From the NCBI RefSeq assembly GCF_001485435.1, contig NZ_BCMS01000001.1:753501-817500 (forward strand): a DNA stretch of 64,000 bases, written 5' to 3'. A program made the translations under genes and the position numbers. Below the pieces are notes generated by a model. It saw only the letters and a list, made by a program, of their open reading frames with translations. It did no database searches and was not told the DNA's origin. This stretch comes from Deinococcus grandis (GTDB taxonomy: Bacteria > Deinococcota > Deinococci > Deinococcales > Deinococcaceae). Shown here piece by piece: positions 53,874-62,473 of this stretch (positions are counted from its first letter, which is position 1; each line of letters starts with the position of its first letter).

Positions 53874-54374
53874 ATGCCCACCGCCGCCACTGATCCCGGA
53901 TTCGTCGCGCTCGATACCGTCGCCGTCCGCAAGCAGCTCGACTACCTGCTCATCGCCGTGAAAACCCCGGGCGTCACCACGCCCGTGTTCGAACGCGTCA
54001 GCCTCGTCGCGGAACTGGGCGCGTTCGCCAAGAACGTCCAGACGAGCGAACTGCCGCTGTTCGTCGAAGCGGACGGCAGCACCCCCACCCTGCGCGCCAC
54101 GCAGGACAACGGGGGCACCATCCCCTTCGCCACCGCGTCCGGCGCGAGCAACCCCCTCACCAAGAAGCTCATCGCCGCCGCGAAGAACGGCTGGCCCGTT
54201 GCGTTCAAGAGCATGTACCACAGCGCGGGCGTGCGCGTGTACGGCAACGGCACCATCGGCGACCGCGGCATCCAGGGTGACGCCACCGCGATCCCCACCT
54301 GGGGTTTCGACCTGAACGTCATCAACTACCGGTACGTCGACACCAGCAACAACTACATCGACGACAACGCCTAA
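53874..54374 (+). CDS. Major tail tube protein
   Basis: A 166-residue strand-rich protein (LVAELGAFAKNVQTSELPLF; PVAFKSMYHSAGVRVYGNGT; PTWGFDLNVINYRYVDTSNN). Its position between terminator and chaperone genes, and its size and composition, fit a tail tube subunit. GGAGG precedes ATG 53874. Confidence 0.7.
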   Translation: MPTAATDPGFVALDTVAVRKQLDYLLIAVKTPGVTTPVFERVSLVAELGAFAKNVQTSELPLFVEADGSTPTLRATQDNGGTIPFATASGASNPLTKKLIAAAKNGWPVAFKSMYHSAGVRVYGNGTIGDRGIQGDATAIPTWGFDLNVINYRYVDTSNNYIDDNA

Positions 54375-54379
54375 ACCTC

Positions 54380-54598
54380 GTGGACACCCTGACACTCACC
54401 GCGCGGGGCTGCAGCGTCACGCTGTTCGCCCCGCGCGACGTGCCGGGGGGCGTGGAGGCGTTCGCGTTCTACGCCACCGCGCCCCTCACGCGCGTCCGCA
54501 CCCTCATCACCCCCGATAAACGAAGATTTCGCGCGCCCGCCGGTCTCCCCAGTGGCTTCCGGCTGGGCCGCGTATTTATGCCCCAGGAGGGCGAATGA
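54380..54598 (+). CDS. Small tail-region protein (72 residues)
   Basis: A 72-residue beta-rich protein (TLTLTARGCSVTLFAPRDVP; RVRTLITPDKRRFRAPAG). GTG start; overlaps the next gene by ATGA. Function unknown. Confidence 0.6.
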   Translation: MDTLTLTARGCSVTLFAPRDVPGGVEAFAFYATAPLTRVRTLITPDKRRFRAPAGLPSGFRLGRVFMPQEGE

Positions 54599-54945
54599 AC
54601 CTTTTGACCGTGCTCGCTGGTACCAGCAAAGACACCTTCACCATCCAGGAGATCGTGTTCATGGCCGCGCCCCTGACCATCGCGGAGGTCGCGGAGTACA
54701 ACGCCCTGCCCACCGTGACCGTCACCGTGGGCGGGGAGGCCCGCGAGCGGATCGCGGAGGACGCCCGCTGTGAGTTCTGGGCGGACAAACTGCGCCGCCG
54801 CGTGAAGAACCACACCACCGACCCGGCCAGCATCACCGCCGAGTGGTTCATGGAGCACATGGAATCCAGCCGCCTGCCGCTGCTGGAGCACCTGCTGTTC
54901 TACGGCGAGCTGCCCAAGGCGGGTGAGAACACAAAAGCGCGCTGA
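54595..54945 (+). CDS. Tail assembly chaperone, upstream part (G-like)
   Basis: A 116-residue protein directly before the downstream chaperone frame, two genes before the tape measure, the position of gpG. It has an N-terminal membrane-like strand and a helical C-terminus (EWFMEHMESSRLPLLEHLLF). The stop TGA (54943-54945) lies just behind an ACAAAAG tract at which ribosomes may shift to the -1 frame. Confidence 0.75.
   Translation: MNLLTVLAGTSKDTFTIQEIVFMAAPLTIAEVAEYNALPTVTVTVGGEARERIAEDARCEFWADKLRRRVKNHTTDPASITAEWFMEHMESSRLPLLEHLLFYGELPKAGENTKAR
54931..54944 (+). other. Candidate -1 ribosomal frameshift site
   Basis: In the zero frame the codons are ACA AAA GCG CGC TGA. The -1 frame is closed by TGA at 54924-54926 but then open through the ATG at 54969 to 55415, so a shift on the AAAA run would fuse the two chaperone proteins. 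Confidence 0.5.
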
Positions 54946-54968
54946 GCGACCAGGAACTCTCGGACCAG

Positions 54969-55415
54969 ATGTACGCCCTGATCGGCGTGACCGGGTACGA
55001 CCTGCCCACCCTGGCCGCGCTGACCATCCCGCAACTGCACTGGCTGATGCGGGGCCAGGGTCAGATCCTCTACCCCCGGCTGCGCCCGCAGCTGGACGCG
55101 AACTGGGCGCACATGGACAAGGACGGCGTGGCGAAGATCCTGAGGGGCCGCGCGGCAGAACCCCCGCCACCCACGCGGGAGGAACGCGACCGGGCCGAGG
55201 CGTACCGCATCGCCCACGCGTTCTACCTGCCCAGCACGCCCGCAGCGGGCACCACCCTCGTCCCGAAAGCCGAGCCCATCGGGGGGCTGCCCGTCGCCAC
55301 CGCGCGCGCCGTCATGGCCTTCGCGGAGGCCGGCGGCTTCCCCGAGAACGTCTGGGCGGATGACGTGGCGCCCCTGTGGCACCAGATTCAGGCAACGGCC
55401 GCACAGGGCACCTGA
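54969..55415 (+). CDS. Tail assembly chaperone, downstream part (T-like, -1 frame)
   Basis: A 148-residue frame starting MYALIGVTGYDLPTLAALTI, with LHWLMRGQGQ and a helical C-terminus. Its frame is -1 relative to the gene before it, it has no good ribosome site, and its reading continues upstream in protein-like sequence (LSDQELSDQ) to 54927. So it is probably made mainly as a frameshift fusion. A stand-alone product from ATG 54969 is possible. Confidence 0.7.
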   Translation: MYALIGVTGYDLPTLAALTIPQLHWLMRGQGQILYPRLRPQLDANWAHMDKDGVAKILRGRAAEPPPPTREERDRAEAYRIAHAFYLPSTPAAGTTLVPKAEPIGGLPVATARAVMAFAEAGGFPENVWADDVAPLWHQIQATAAQGT

Positions 55416-55473
55416 CGGGGGCTGTGTCTCACATGCGTCAACGCCTGACGCGCCCAGGTGATACGGGTGAAGG

Positions 55474-55881
55474 GTGAAGAAACTTCTCCTTCTGCCCCTC
55501 CTGGTCCTCCCCCTCGCCGCCTGCACCCCCTCACAGGGCGTGAAGCCCCGCATGTACGCCGGGAACAGTGCCGAGATCCTCACCGCGATCAGTCAGATCG
55601 CCACGACCATCCAGCCGCTGGGCGGGTACGACTACTTCAGCGTGACGGAAGTGACCCCCACACAGGTCACCGTGCGCGCCAACCCTACCATCGGCATGCA
55701 GTTCCTCGCCGGGAATCAGCCCATCACGGCCACCTTCACGGCCCTGCAGTCCGGCAACAGCACCAGTGTCAGCCACTTCGCCAAGCTGGGCACCAACGCT
55801 GTGACCCCCTCCTCCGCAGTTGACACCCGCATCGAGAACGTCTACAAGGAACTCGCCACGCGGTTCACGATGCTGCCCTGA
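55474..55881 (+). CDS. Phage lipoprotein
   Basis: A 135-residue protein with a lipoprotein signal (MKKLLLLPLLVLPLAACTPS; lipobox LAAC) and a beta-rich body (YFSVTEVTPTQVTVRANP; ITATFTALQSGNSTSVS). It sits between tail chaperones and tape measure, where no virion lipoprotein is expected. Lipoproteins in prophages often block superinfection. GTG start 55474 with GGGTGAAGG upstream. A terminator follows. Confidence 0.78.
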   Translation: MKKLLLLPLLVLPLAACTPSQGVKPRMYAGNSAEILTAISQIATTIQPLGGYDYFSVTEVTPTQVTVRANPTIGMQFLAGNQPITATFTALQSGNSTSVSHFAKLGTNAVTPSSAVDTRIENVYKELATRFTMLP

Positions 55882-55901
55882 CCTACCCCCTGACCCCGTG
55901 A

Positions 55902-55924
55902 CCCCCGCCCTGCGCGGGGGTTTC
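55902..55924 (+). terminator. Hairpin before the tape measure gene
   Basis: CCCCCGC pairs with GCGGGGG around a 5-nt loop, followed by TTTCTCATT. Confidence 0.6.
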
Positions 55925-55953
55925 TCATTCCGCCCCTGCGCGGGAGGTGAACC

Positions 55954-58900
55954 ATGACCCAGAGTGACGCTCCCGACACCCCCGGCATCAGCCTCGGCAG
56001 CCTGACCGCCGACGTCGCCTTCAACCTCGACGAGGCTCAGCTCAAGCGCGCGCTCGACGCCGCCGAGGCTCGACTCGGGAAGAAGATCGAGATCCCCGTG
56101 CTCGTCGGCGGGAACGCCATCCCCGCCCTGCGCGACCTGCGGGCCGAACTGGACCGCGTAAGCGGACAGACCACCAAGGTCAGCCGTGAGCAGGCCGCCG
56201 CCGCCCGCAGCCTGGAACAGCAGTACCGCGCCGCCGGGCAGGCCCAGGTGCAGGCCGCGCGCGTCACGGCCGCCGAGAGTGCCGCCGCTGCCGCAAAGAT
56301 CCGCGAGCAGTCGGCTGCGTACTCCCTGCAGACCCGTATGGCCGCCCAGGCCGCGCGGGATGAGCGCGTGCGGTCCCAGGCGACCATCACGGCCCTGGAG
56401 AACGAGCAGCGCAGCTACCGGAACCTGTGGCGGGCGCGGCAGCTGAGCGACGACGAGACCATCGAGGCGCAGCGCCGCATCTACCAGCAGGCACTCCTCC
56501 AGGCGCAGGCCGTGGACAAGCAGAGTGACGCCTACCGCCGCCTCACGCAGGTCATGGCCAGCGCGCAGAACACGGTGAACAACGTCCAGGGCATCAACAC
56601 GCCCGGCGGGTTCAGCGCGGGCATCACCCAGGGCATCCTCCAGGCGGTCGGGAACCTCGGGCCGTTCGGGCAGCTGCTCGAACAGGTGATCACCAGCGGC
56701 ATGCAGGCCGCCGAGCAGGCCGCCCGCGAGGGCGCGCGTGACGTGGCGCAGCAGGCCGGGGCGGGCCTTCAGAGTGGACTCGCCGGGCAGCAGGGCCGCG
56801 TCCGGCAGGCCGCCGTGAACCTCGCGCACGAAGTGCAGGACGGTGCGGAGGACGCGCTGGACATTCACAGTCCCAGCCGCGTCATGCGCCGCATTGGGCA
56901 GTTCGCCGGGGACGGCCTGCGGGACGGGCTGCTCAGCAAACGCGCCGAGGTCGGCGCCGCCGCCAAGGCCCTCGCCAACGCCGCCGAGGTGAACGCCACG
57001 CCGAACATCCCCGTCGTGGCCACGCCCGTCAGCGGAGGCGCGTTGGGCGGCGCGGCTCTCCCGGCTGTCCTCCCCAGCGCGCAGGCGGGCCTCAGGGGCG
57101 TCGCCACGCAGGCCGCCCTGGCCACCGCTGCGCTGGGCGGCACGGCCCTCGCGGCTGGCGCCGTGAGTGTCGCTCTCGTGAACGGCACCCAGAAGGCTGC
57201 CGCGTACCAGCAGGGGCTCGCGGAGATCAGCACCCTCACGAACAAGATGCCGGGCGACCTCGACGACCTGGGCCGCAAGATGCTCAAACTCGGCGTGGAC
57301 ACCCGCCGGTCCTTCGCGGACCTGAAGGCCGGGTACGAGGAAATCCTCGGCGCGAGCGTGCGCGGCACGGACAGTGAACCCGTCGCGCTGCAATTCCTGG
57401 AGCGGTCCGCGCAGCTGGCCCGCGTCACTCGCGAGGAAACCAAGGTCGCCGCCGACGCGCTGACCAGCATCCTCAACGCGTACGAACTCGACGCGACCAG
57501 CGCCGCGCGCGTCACGGACATGCTGTGGGCCAGCATCAGCGCCGGTAAGGTCCGCCTGGGTGAAATCTCCGGGAGTCTCGGCGCGGTCGCCGGTCAGGCC
57601 AAGAGCCTCGGCGTCCCGCTGGAGGAACTGCTCGGCGCCATGGCGCTGCTCACCACGCGCGGCATCCCCGCCAGCACCGCCCTGGAGTACATCCGCTCAG
57701 CCCTGACGAACGTGCAAAAACCCAGCAAGGAAGCGCGGGACCTCGCCAAGAGCCTGGGCATCGAGTTCAGCGCCACGAGCCTCAAGAGCATGGGCCTCGT
57801 GAAGTTCCTCGACCAGCTGGGTCGGGGCGTGGGCGACAACAGCCAGGCGCTCGCCACCCTGATCGGGGACGTGGGCGGCCTCCAGGCCGTGATTGGCCTC
57901 CTGAACGGCGGGCTGAGCGACACGGGGGGCATCCTCAGCAAAGTCACGAACAGCACCGGCGAACTCGACCGTGCCACTGCGAAACTCAAGGGCACCGCGC
58001 AGGACAGCGTGGGGGAGTTCAACGCCGCGTGGGACCGCACGCAGATCCTGTTCAACGGCACCCTCCTGAGCAGCTTCACCACGTTCCTGGAGAAGGGCGT
58101 GAACCCCCTGCTGATCAAGCTGGGCGACCTGAAAGAGGCCATGAACAACGCCGCCACCCCGGCGGAACTGCACGCCACGCTCCAGATCACGGCGAAGGAT
58201 GACGGCACCACCGCCATCCTGAAGTTCCTGCTGGGCGCGGGACAGCAGATCGAGAAGGGCTTCAACCCGGCCAACAACCCGGCTCTGCGCGCCGCTGCCT
58301 TCATCGTGGCCCGCACCGGCCTGGGGCGCGGGGCAGGGGAGGCCGCTCCGACCAACCAGGCGGACCTGACCCTGAAGCGGATTCAGCCGCAGGTGGGCGA
58401 GGGGCCGCTCCTGCCGGGGCAGCAGCGCGCGGTGCAGCAGGCCACGGACGGCATCGTGCAGGCGCTGGGTATGGCCGGGAAGCGCATCCTGAACGAGTTC
58501 GGCGTGAGCGGGAAGGACTACCATCACGACGGCGCCGTGCGGGCCGACGCGACCCACAACGGCATCGACTTCGGCGCGCCGCGCGGGACGCCGATCCTCG
58601 CGCCGTTCGCGGGCCAGATCAGCACCCGGCAGGACGCGCGGAACGGCAAGGTGTTCGAACTCGTGGACGCCCTCGGGAACAAACTGGTGGGTATCCACCT
58701 CGACCAGTTCGACGCGGGCGTGCAGGAAGCCCTGCGTAAAGGCGGCGGGAAGGCCCTGATCCTCAGGGGGCAGCAGATCGGCACCGTGGGCAACACCGGC
58801 ACGACCGCCGGCAGCGCGCCACACCTCCACCTCATGGGCTACCGCGCGGGCAGCACCACGCCCGTGGACGCCCGGACCATCGGGTACGCGGGGCTCGACG

Positions 58901-61900
58901 GGAGTGTCCGCCCGGCCGACACGAACACCACCCGGACGGCCACCACGTTCGTCAAGAAGACCGATCAGGCCCTGATCGCCGAGGCGCGGCGCATCCTCGA
59001 CCGCATCGAGGCCGCCACGAAGGCCGGGGACGTGACCGGCAAGGTCAAGGCCGAGGCGGTGCTGAAGGCGTTCACGGACAGCGGCCCGCGCGCGGCGGCG
59101 GCGCTGGAGATCGTGCGCAGCGAGGCGAAGGCCACACGGAAGGAGGTCAGCCAGTACGGGCAGACGTTCGACAAGCTCAAGGGGCAGCTCGACCTCGCGG
59201 GGTCCACGTTCAAGCTCTCGGACGACGCGCAGGGGTACGTGCGGAGCCTCGACGCCATCAGCAAGGCCGCCCAGGCCGCCGCCAGCAGCGAGAAGGCGAA
59301 GAACGGGGAGACCGCGAAGTACCGCGCGCTGCTCGACCTCGCCGGGGACGCTGCCGGGAAGGCCCGCCAACAGCGGGAAGGGGATGACCGGGCTGCCCAG
59401 CAGGCCGCCGACAAGGCCAAGGCCCGCGCGAAGGAACAGGCGCAGCTGCGCGCCCGGTACGCCGCGCAGGCCCGCGACCTGGAGGTCAGTGAGCAGCAGG
59501 CCACCCTCGCCCGGGTCCGAACCCTGAACAGTGCCGAGCTGGACGCATTCAAGGGGACGCAGGCCCAGCGGGTCGCGCTGATCAAACGGCAGGCGGCTGA
59601 CGAGGCCAATGCCCGTGAGCAGGTCGCGCGCGCCGTGCGGGACAAGACCATCCGGGAGGCTCAGAACGCAGGCGGCCCGAACATGGGCACGGCCATCGAA
59701 CAGGCCCGGCAGGCGTACACGGACGAGGTGCAGGCGGCGCGACTCGCGCAGCAGACCGCGAACCGCGCCGCGCTCGCCGGGGAAGCTCAGGCCGTGAGGC
59801 AGGTGCGGGACGCGTACGGCGAACTGGCCACCGGCCTGCGCGAGAAGATCCGCGCGGGGCAGGTGGACGAGGAGGCCCTGGCCGCGTACCGCAAGCGGGT
59901 GGATGAACTGGCCACCTCTGCGCGCGCGGCGGGCGTGGCGGGCAGCCGCTTCGTGACCGGCGCGCAGGCCAGCGCCGAGGCCGTGTACCAGCTCGCCATC
60001 GACGCGCAGGTCGCCAGCGGCGCGTACGACAACGTGGGCGACAGTTACGACCGGGCCACCCGCGCCGGGCAGGGGTACACCGTGACCCTGGAGCGGGCCC
60101 TGGATCTCCTGCCGGACGGGGAAGCCGCCACGGACGCGTACGTGCGCGCCCTGGAGGACCTCGCCACGCAGGGGCGGGTCAGCGCCGACACGCTGAACGC
60201 CGTGCGGCAGGCCATCGCGGACCGCACGGTCATCTGGCAACTGGAGGCCGAGCAGATCGCCCGCGTCACCACCGAGGGCCTGGGCGCTGCCGACGCCCTG
60301 GCGCAGGTCGGGGACACCGAGGGGGCCATCGACACGCTGTACGGCACGCTCGACGACCTCTACACCCGCCTGGAAAACGGGGAGGACGTGGCCGCCGCCA
60401 TCGGGCAGGTCGTGGACCGGCTGAACGACCTGGGCAGCGCCCTGGATCTCGACACCGAGTTCGGGACGTTCGTGGCGGGCCTGGGCGGGATGATCGACGA
60501 TCAGATCGCGCAGGTGGTGGACAAGATCGCCGACCCCGCCACGGGCGCCAAGCTCGCCGCGAAACTGAAGGTGTTCCTCGCGGACCTGCGCGGGCAACTG
60601 CCGAAGTACGCCGACCCGTACGCGGCCGGCCTGATCCCCGGGGGCAATGGGTTCGCGCCCCAGGTGCAGGACGGTGCGGACCTCGCCACCATCACCCGCG
60701 CCCGGGATCTGGGCACGCTGATCGCCGAGACCACCGACCCGGCCGCGCTCCAGGGCGTGATCGCAGAGGTGACCGACCTGCTCGCCAGCGAGGCGGGCAA
60801 GAAGCTCAGCGACGGCACCCGCCAGGGCCTGGAGGACGGCGTGAAGGACGCGCAGACCTACCTGGGCATCCTGAGCGACCTGACCGAGGAGGCAGTCGTG
60901 GACGGCTGGGAACGCGGCACGCGCGGCGCCCTGGCGAACCCCACTCCCACCAACGAGTTCACCAGTTGGGCCCAGAAGATCTTCGACCTGGGCGCGGCGG
61001 GCCTGAACGACCCCACCACCTTCGACGGGCTCACCCAGAGCCTCGACGAGGCGCGCGCGAGCGGCGAGCTGACCATCGCGGACCTGCAGAACCTGCTGGC
61101 CCTGATCGAGCAGCTCAAGAGCGCGAGCGACAACGTGGACCTTGGCCCCATCGGGCGGATGAAGGGCAACTACGACGGGCTGCTCACGCGGGGTGTCGGT
61201 ATCGAGCAGGCCAGGGCGGCGGGGGAACTCGACACCGTGGACGCCGCCACGCAGCTGCGCGGGCTGGCGAAGGAGGCCGAGCGGTACGCCGCAGCGGCTC
61301 AGGCGGCCGGGGATGCCGAACTAGCGGGACAGTTCCGCCAGATCGCCCGGGGCGCACGTGAGGCGGCCGGGGCCATCGGGAAGCTCATGGACGCGCAGGA
61401 GTACCTCGACTGGGGCGGTCAGGTCGCGGGCTCCCTCGGGCAGGTTGCAGGCGCGCTGGGCGAAATCGAACAGGCGTACGACGGGGTGACCGGCGAGAAG
61501 CTCTCCACGCCCTGGAAGGACCTCGCGGCGAACCTCGACGGCGCGCAGAACGCCGCGAAGAAGCTGGGCAGCATGATCACCGACGTGGTCAAACTGCTGG
61601 CCAACCCCGCCGACATTGGCGCGTGGGTCAGTCTCATCACGAACGTGGTCAGCTCCATCGCCGACGCCATCAGCGGGTTCAAGAAGGCGCAGGCGGAGGT
61701 CGCCCGCCTCAAACAGGAGTTCGCGCAGGACAACCCCCTGCTCAACCCTGGCGACTACCAGAAGGCGTACACCCGCTCGCGCGGCTTCCTGGCCGACGTG
61801 TTCGGTGGTGGGCCCGAGGTGGTCAACGAGATCGACAAGATCGGCGTGATGTTCGCCAAGAGCCTACAGGACGCGCTGATCGGCGGGATCAAGACCGGGA

Positions 61901-62463
61901 TGGTGGAGGCCATCAAACAGAACGACTTCAGCCTGTTCAAGAGCACCCTGCGCGAGAACACGTTCGACGGCCTGCTGGCCGGCATGGTAGACGCCTTCCT
62001 GAAAGACGAGATCCTGAAGAGCATCCTCGCCCCGGCCATCAAGGCTTGGAGTGACGCGCTGAAGACGCCGGACACGGCGGACGACGCGGCGGCCCTCGCG
62101 GGCATTGACGCGGCGATCAGTCAGGTGGATCAGCGGGCCGAGCGGTTCTACACGGACGTCGCGCCGAAGTTCATGGACCTGCAGCAGCGCTGGGGTATCG
62201 ACCCGGCCCAGTCGGGTGGTGGGACCAGTGGCAGTCGCCCGGTGTTCGGGAACGCCCCGGACGTGCAGTACGGCGCCCCGCCCCGCGTGCTGTTCCCGCC
62301 CGAGGCGCTGCTGGGCTTCACGGCGTTCGGGCAGGCCGTGCCCGAGTGGCGGGCCGGGGTGGCCGAGTGGCGGCAGATCAACGCGGAGTTCCGGCAGACG
62401 GTCGCAGACCTCGGCCGCTCACGCCCCGGCGGGCTGCAACCCCTGTCCGGCGGCGCTCTCTAG
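55954..62463 (+). CDS. Tail tape measure protein with embedded M23 peptidase domain
   Basis: A 2169-residue protein that sets tail length and helps DNA entry. Residues ~15-270 are coiled coil (RAELDRVSGQTTKVSREQAA). Residues ~410-720 match the tape-measure core (GYEEILGASVRGTDSEPVAL; EELLGAMALLTTRGIPASTA). Residues ~850-975 are an M23 zinc peptidase: THNGIDFGAPRGTPI (His/Asp ligands) and PHLHLMGYRAG (HxH). The rest is long helices and a C-terminus with hydrophobic parts (KLLANPADIGAWVSLITNVV). The peptidase would open cell-wall peptidoglycan during infection. GGGAGGTGA precedes ATG 55954. Confidence 0.95.
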   Translation: MTQSDAPDTPGISLGSLTADVAFNLDEAQLKRALDAAEARLGKKIEIPVLVGGNAIPALRDLRAELDRVSGQTTKVSREQAAAARSLEQQYRAAGQAQVQAARVTAAESAAAAAKIREQSAAYSLQTRMAAQAARDERVRSQATITALENEQRSYRNLWRARQLSDDETIEAQRRIYQQALLQAQAVDKQSDAYRRLTQVMASAQNTVNNVQGINTPGGFSAGITQGILQAVGNLGPFGQLLEQVITSGMQAAEQAAREGARDVAQQAGAGLQSGLAGQQGRVRQAAVNLAHEVQDGAEDALDIHSPSRVMRRIGQFAGDGLRDGLLSKRAEVGAAAKALANAAEVNATPNIPVVATPVSGGALGGAALPAVLPSAQAGLRGVATQAALATAALGGTALAAGAVSVALVNGTQKAAAYQQGLAEISTLTNKMPGDLDDLGRKMLKLGVDTRRSFADLKAGYEEILGASVRGTDSEPVALQFLERSAQLARVTREETKVAADALTSILNAYELDATSAARVTDMLWASISAGKVRLGEISGSLGAVAGQAKSLGVPLEELLGAMALLTTRGIPASTALEYIRSALTNVQKPSKEARDLAKSLGIEFSATSLKSMGLVKFLDQLGRGVGDNSQALATLIGDVGGLQAVIGLLNGGLSDTGGILSKVTNSTGELDRATAKLKGTAQDSVGEFNAAWDRTQILFNGTLLSSFTTFLEKGVNPLLIKLGDLKEAMNNAATPAELHATLQITAKDDGTTAILKFLLGAGQQIEKGFNPANNPALRAAAFIVARTGLGRGAGEAAPTNQADLTLKRIQPQVGEGPLLPGQQRAVQQATDGIVQALGMAGKRILNEFGVSGKDYHHDGAVRADATHNGIDFGAPRGTPILAPFAGQISTRQDARNGKVFELVDALGNKLVGIHLDQFDAGVQEALRKGGGKALILRGQQIGTVGNTGTTAGSAPHLHLMGYRAGSTTPVDARTIGYAGLDGSVRPADTNTTRTATTFVKKTDQALIAEARRILDRIEAATKAGDVTGKVKAEAVLKAFTDSGPRAAAALEIVRSEAKATRKEVSQYGQTFDKLKGQLDLAGSTFKLSDDAQGYVRSLDAISKAAQAAASSEKAKNGETAKYRALLDLAGDAAGKARQQREGDDRAAQQAADKAKARAKEQAQLRARYAAQARDLEVSEQQATLARVRTLNSAELDAFKGTQAQRVALIKRQAADEANAREQVARAVRDKTIREAQNAGGPNMGTAIEQARQAYTDEVQAARLAQQTANRAALAGEAQAVRQVRDAYGELATGLREKIRAGQVDEEALAAYRKRVDELATSARAAGVAGSRFVTGAQASAEAVYQLAIDAQVASGAYDNVGDSYDRATRAGQGYTVTLERALDLLPDGEAATDAYVRALEDLATQGRVSADTLNAVRQAIADRTVIWQLEAEQIARVTTEGLGAADALAQVGDTEGAIDTLYGTLDDLYTRLENGEDVAAAIGQVVDRLNDLGSALDLDTEFGTFVAGLGGMIDDQIAQVVDKIADPATGAKLAAKLKVFLADLRGQLPKYADPYAAGLIPGGNGFAPQVQDGADLATITRARDLGTLIAETTDPAALQGVIAEVTDLLASEAGKKLSDGTRQGLEDGVKDAQTYLGILSDLTEEAVVDGWERGTRGALANPTPTNEFTSWAQKIFDLGAAGLNDPTTFDGLTQSLDEARASGELTIADLQNLLALIEQLKSASDNVDLGPIGRMKGNYDGLLTRGVGIEQARAAGELDTVDAATQLRGLAKEAERYAAAAQAAGDAELAGQFRQIARGAREAAGAIGKLMDAQEYLDWGGQVAGSLGQVAGALGEIEQAYDGVTGEKLSTPWKDLAANLDGAQNAAKKLGSMITDVVKLLANPADIGAWVSLITNVVSSIADAISGFKKAQAEVARLKQEFAQDNPLLNPGDYQKAYTRSRGFLADVFGGGPEVVNEIDKIGVMFAKSLQDALIGGIKTGMVEAIKQNDFSLFKSTLRENTFDGLLAGMVDAFLKDEILKSILAPAIKAWSDALKTPDTADDAAALAGIDAAISQVDQRAERFYTDVAPKFMDLQQRWGIDPAQSGGGTSGSRPVFGNAPDVQYGAPPRVLFPPEALLGFTAFGQAVPEWRAGVAEWRQINAEFRQTVADLGRSRPGGLQPLSGGAL

Positions 62464-62473
62464 GAGGTGAATC

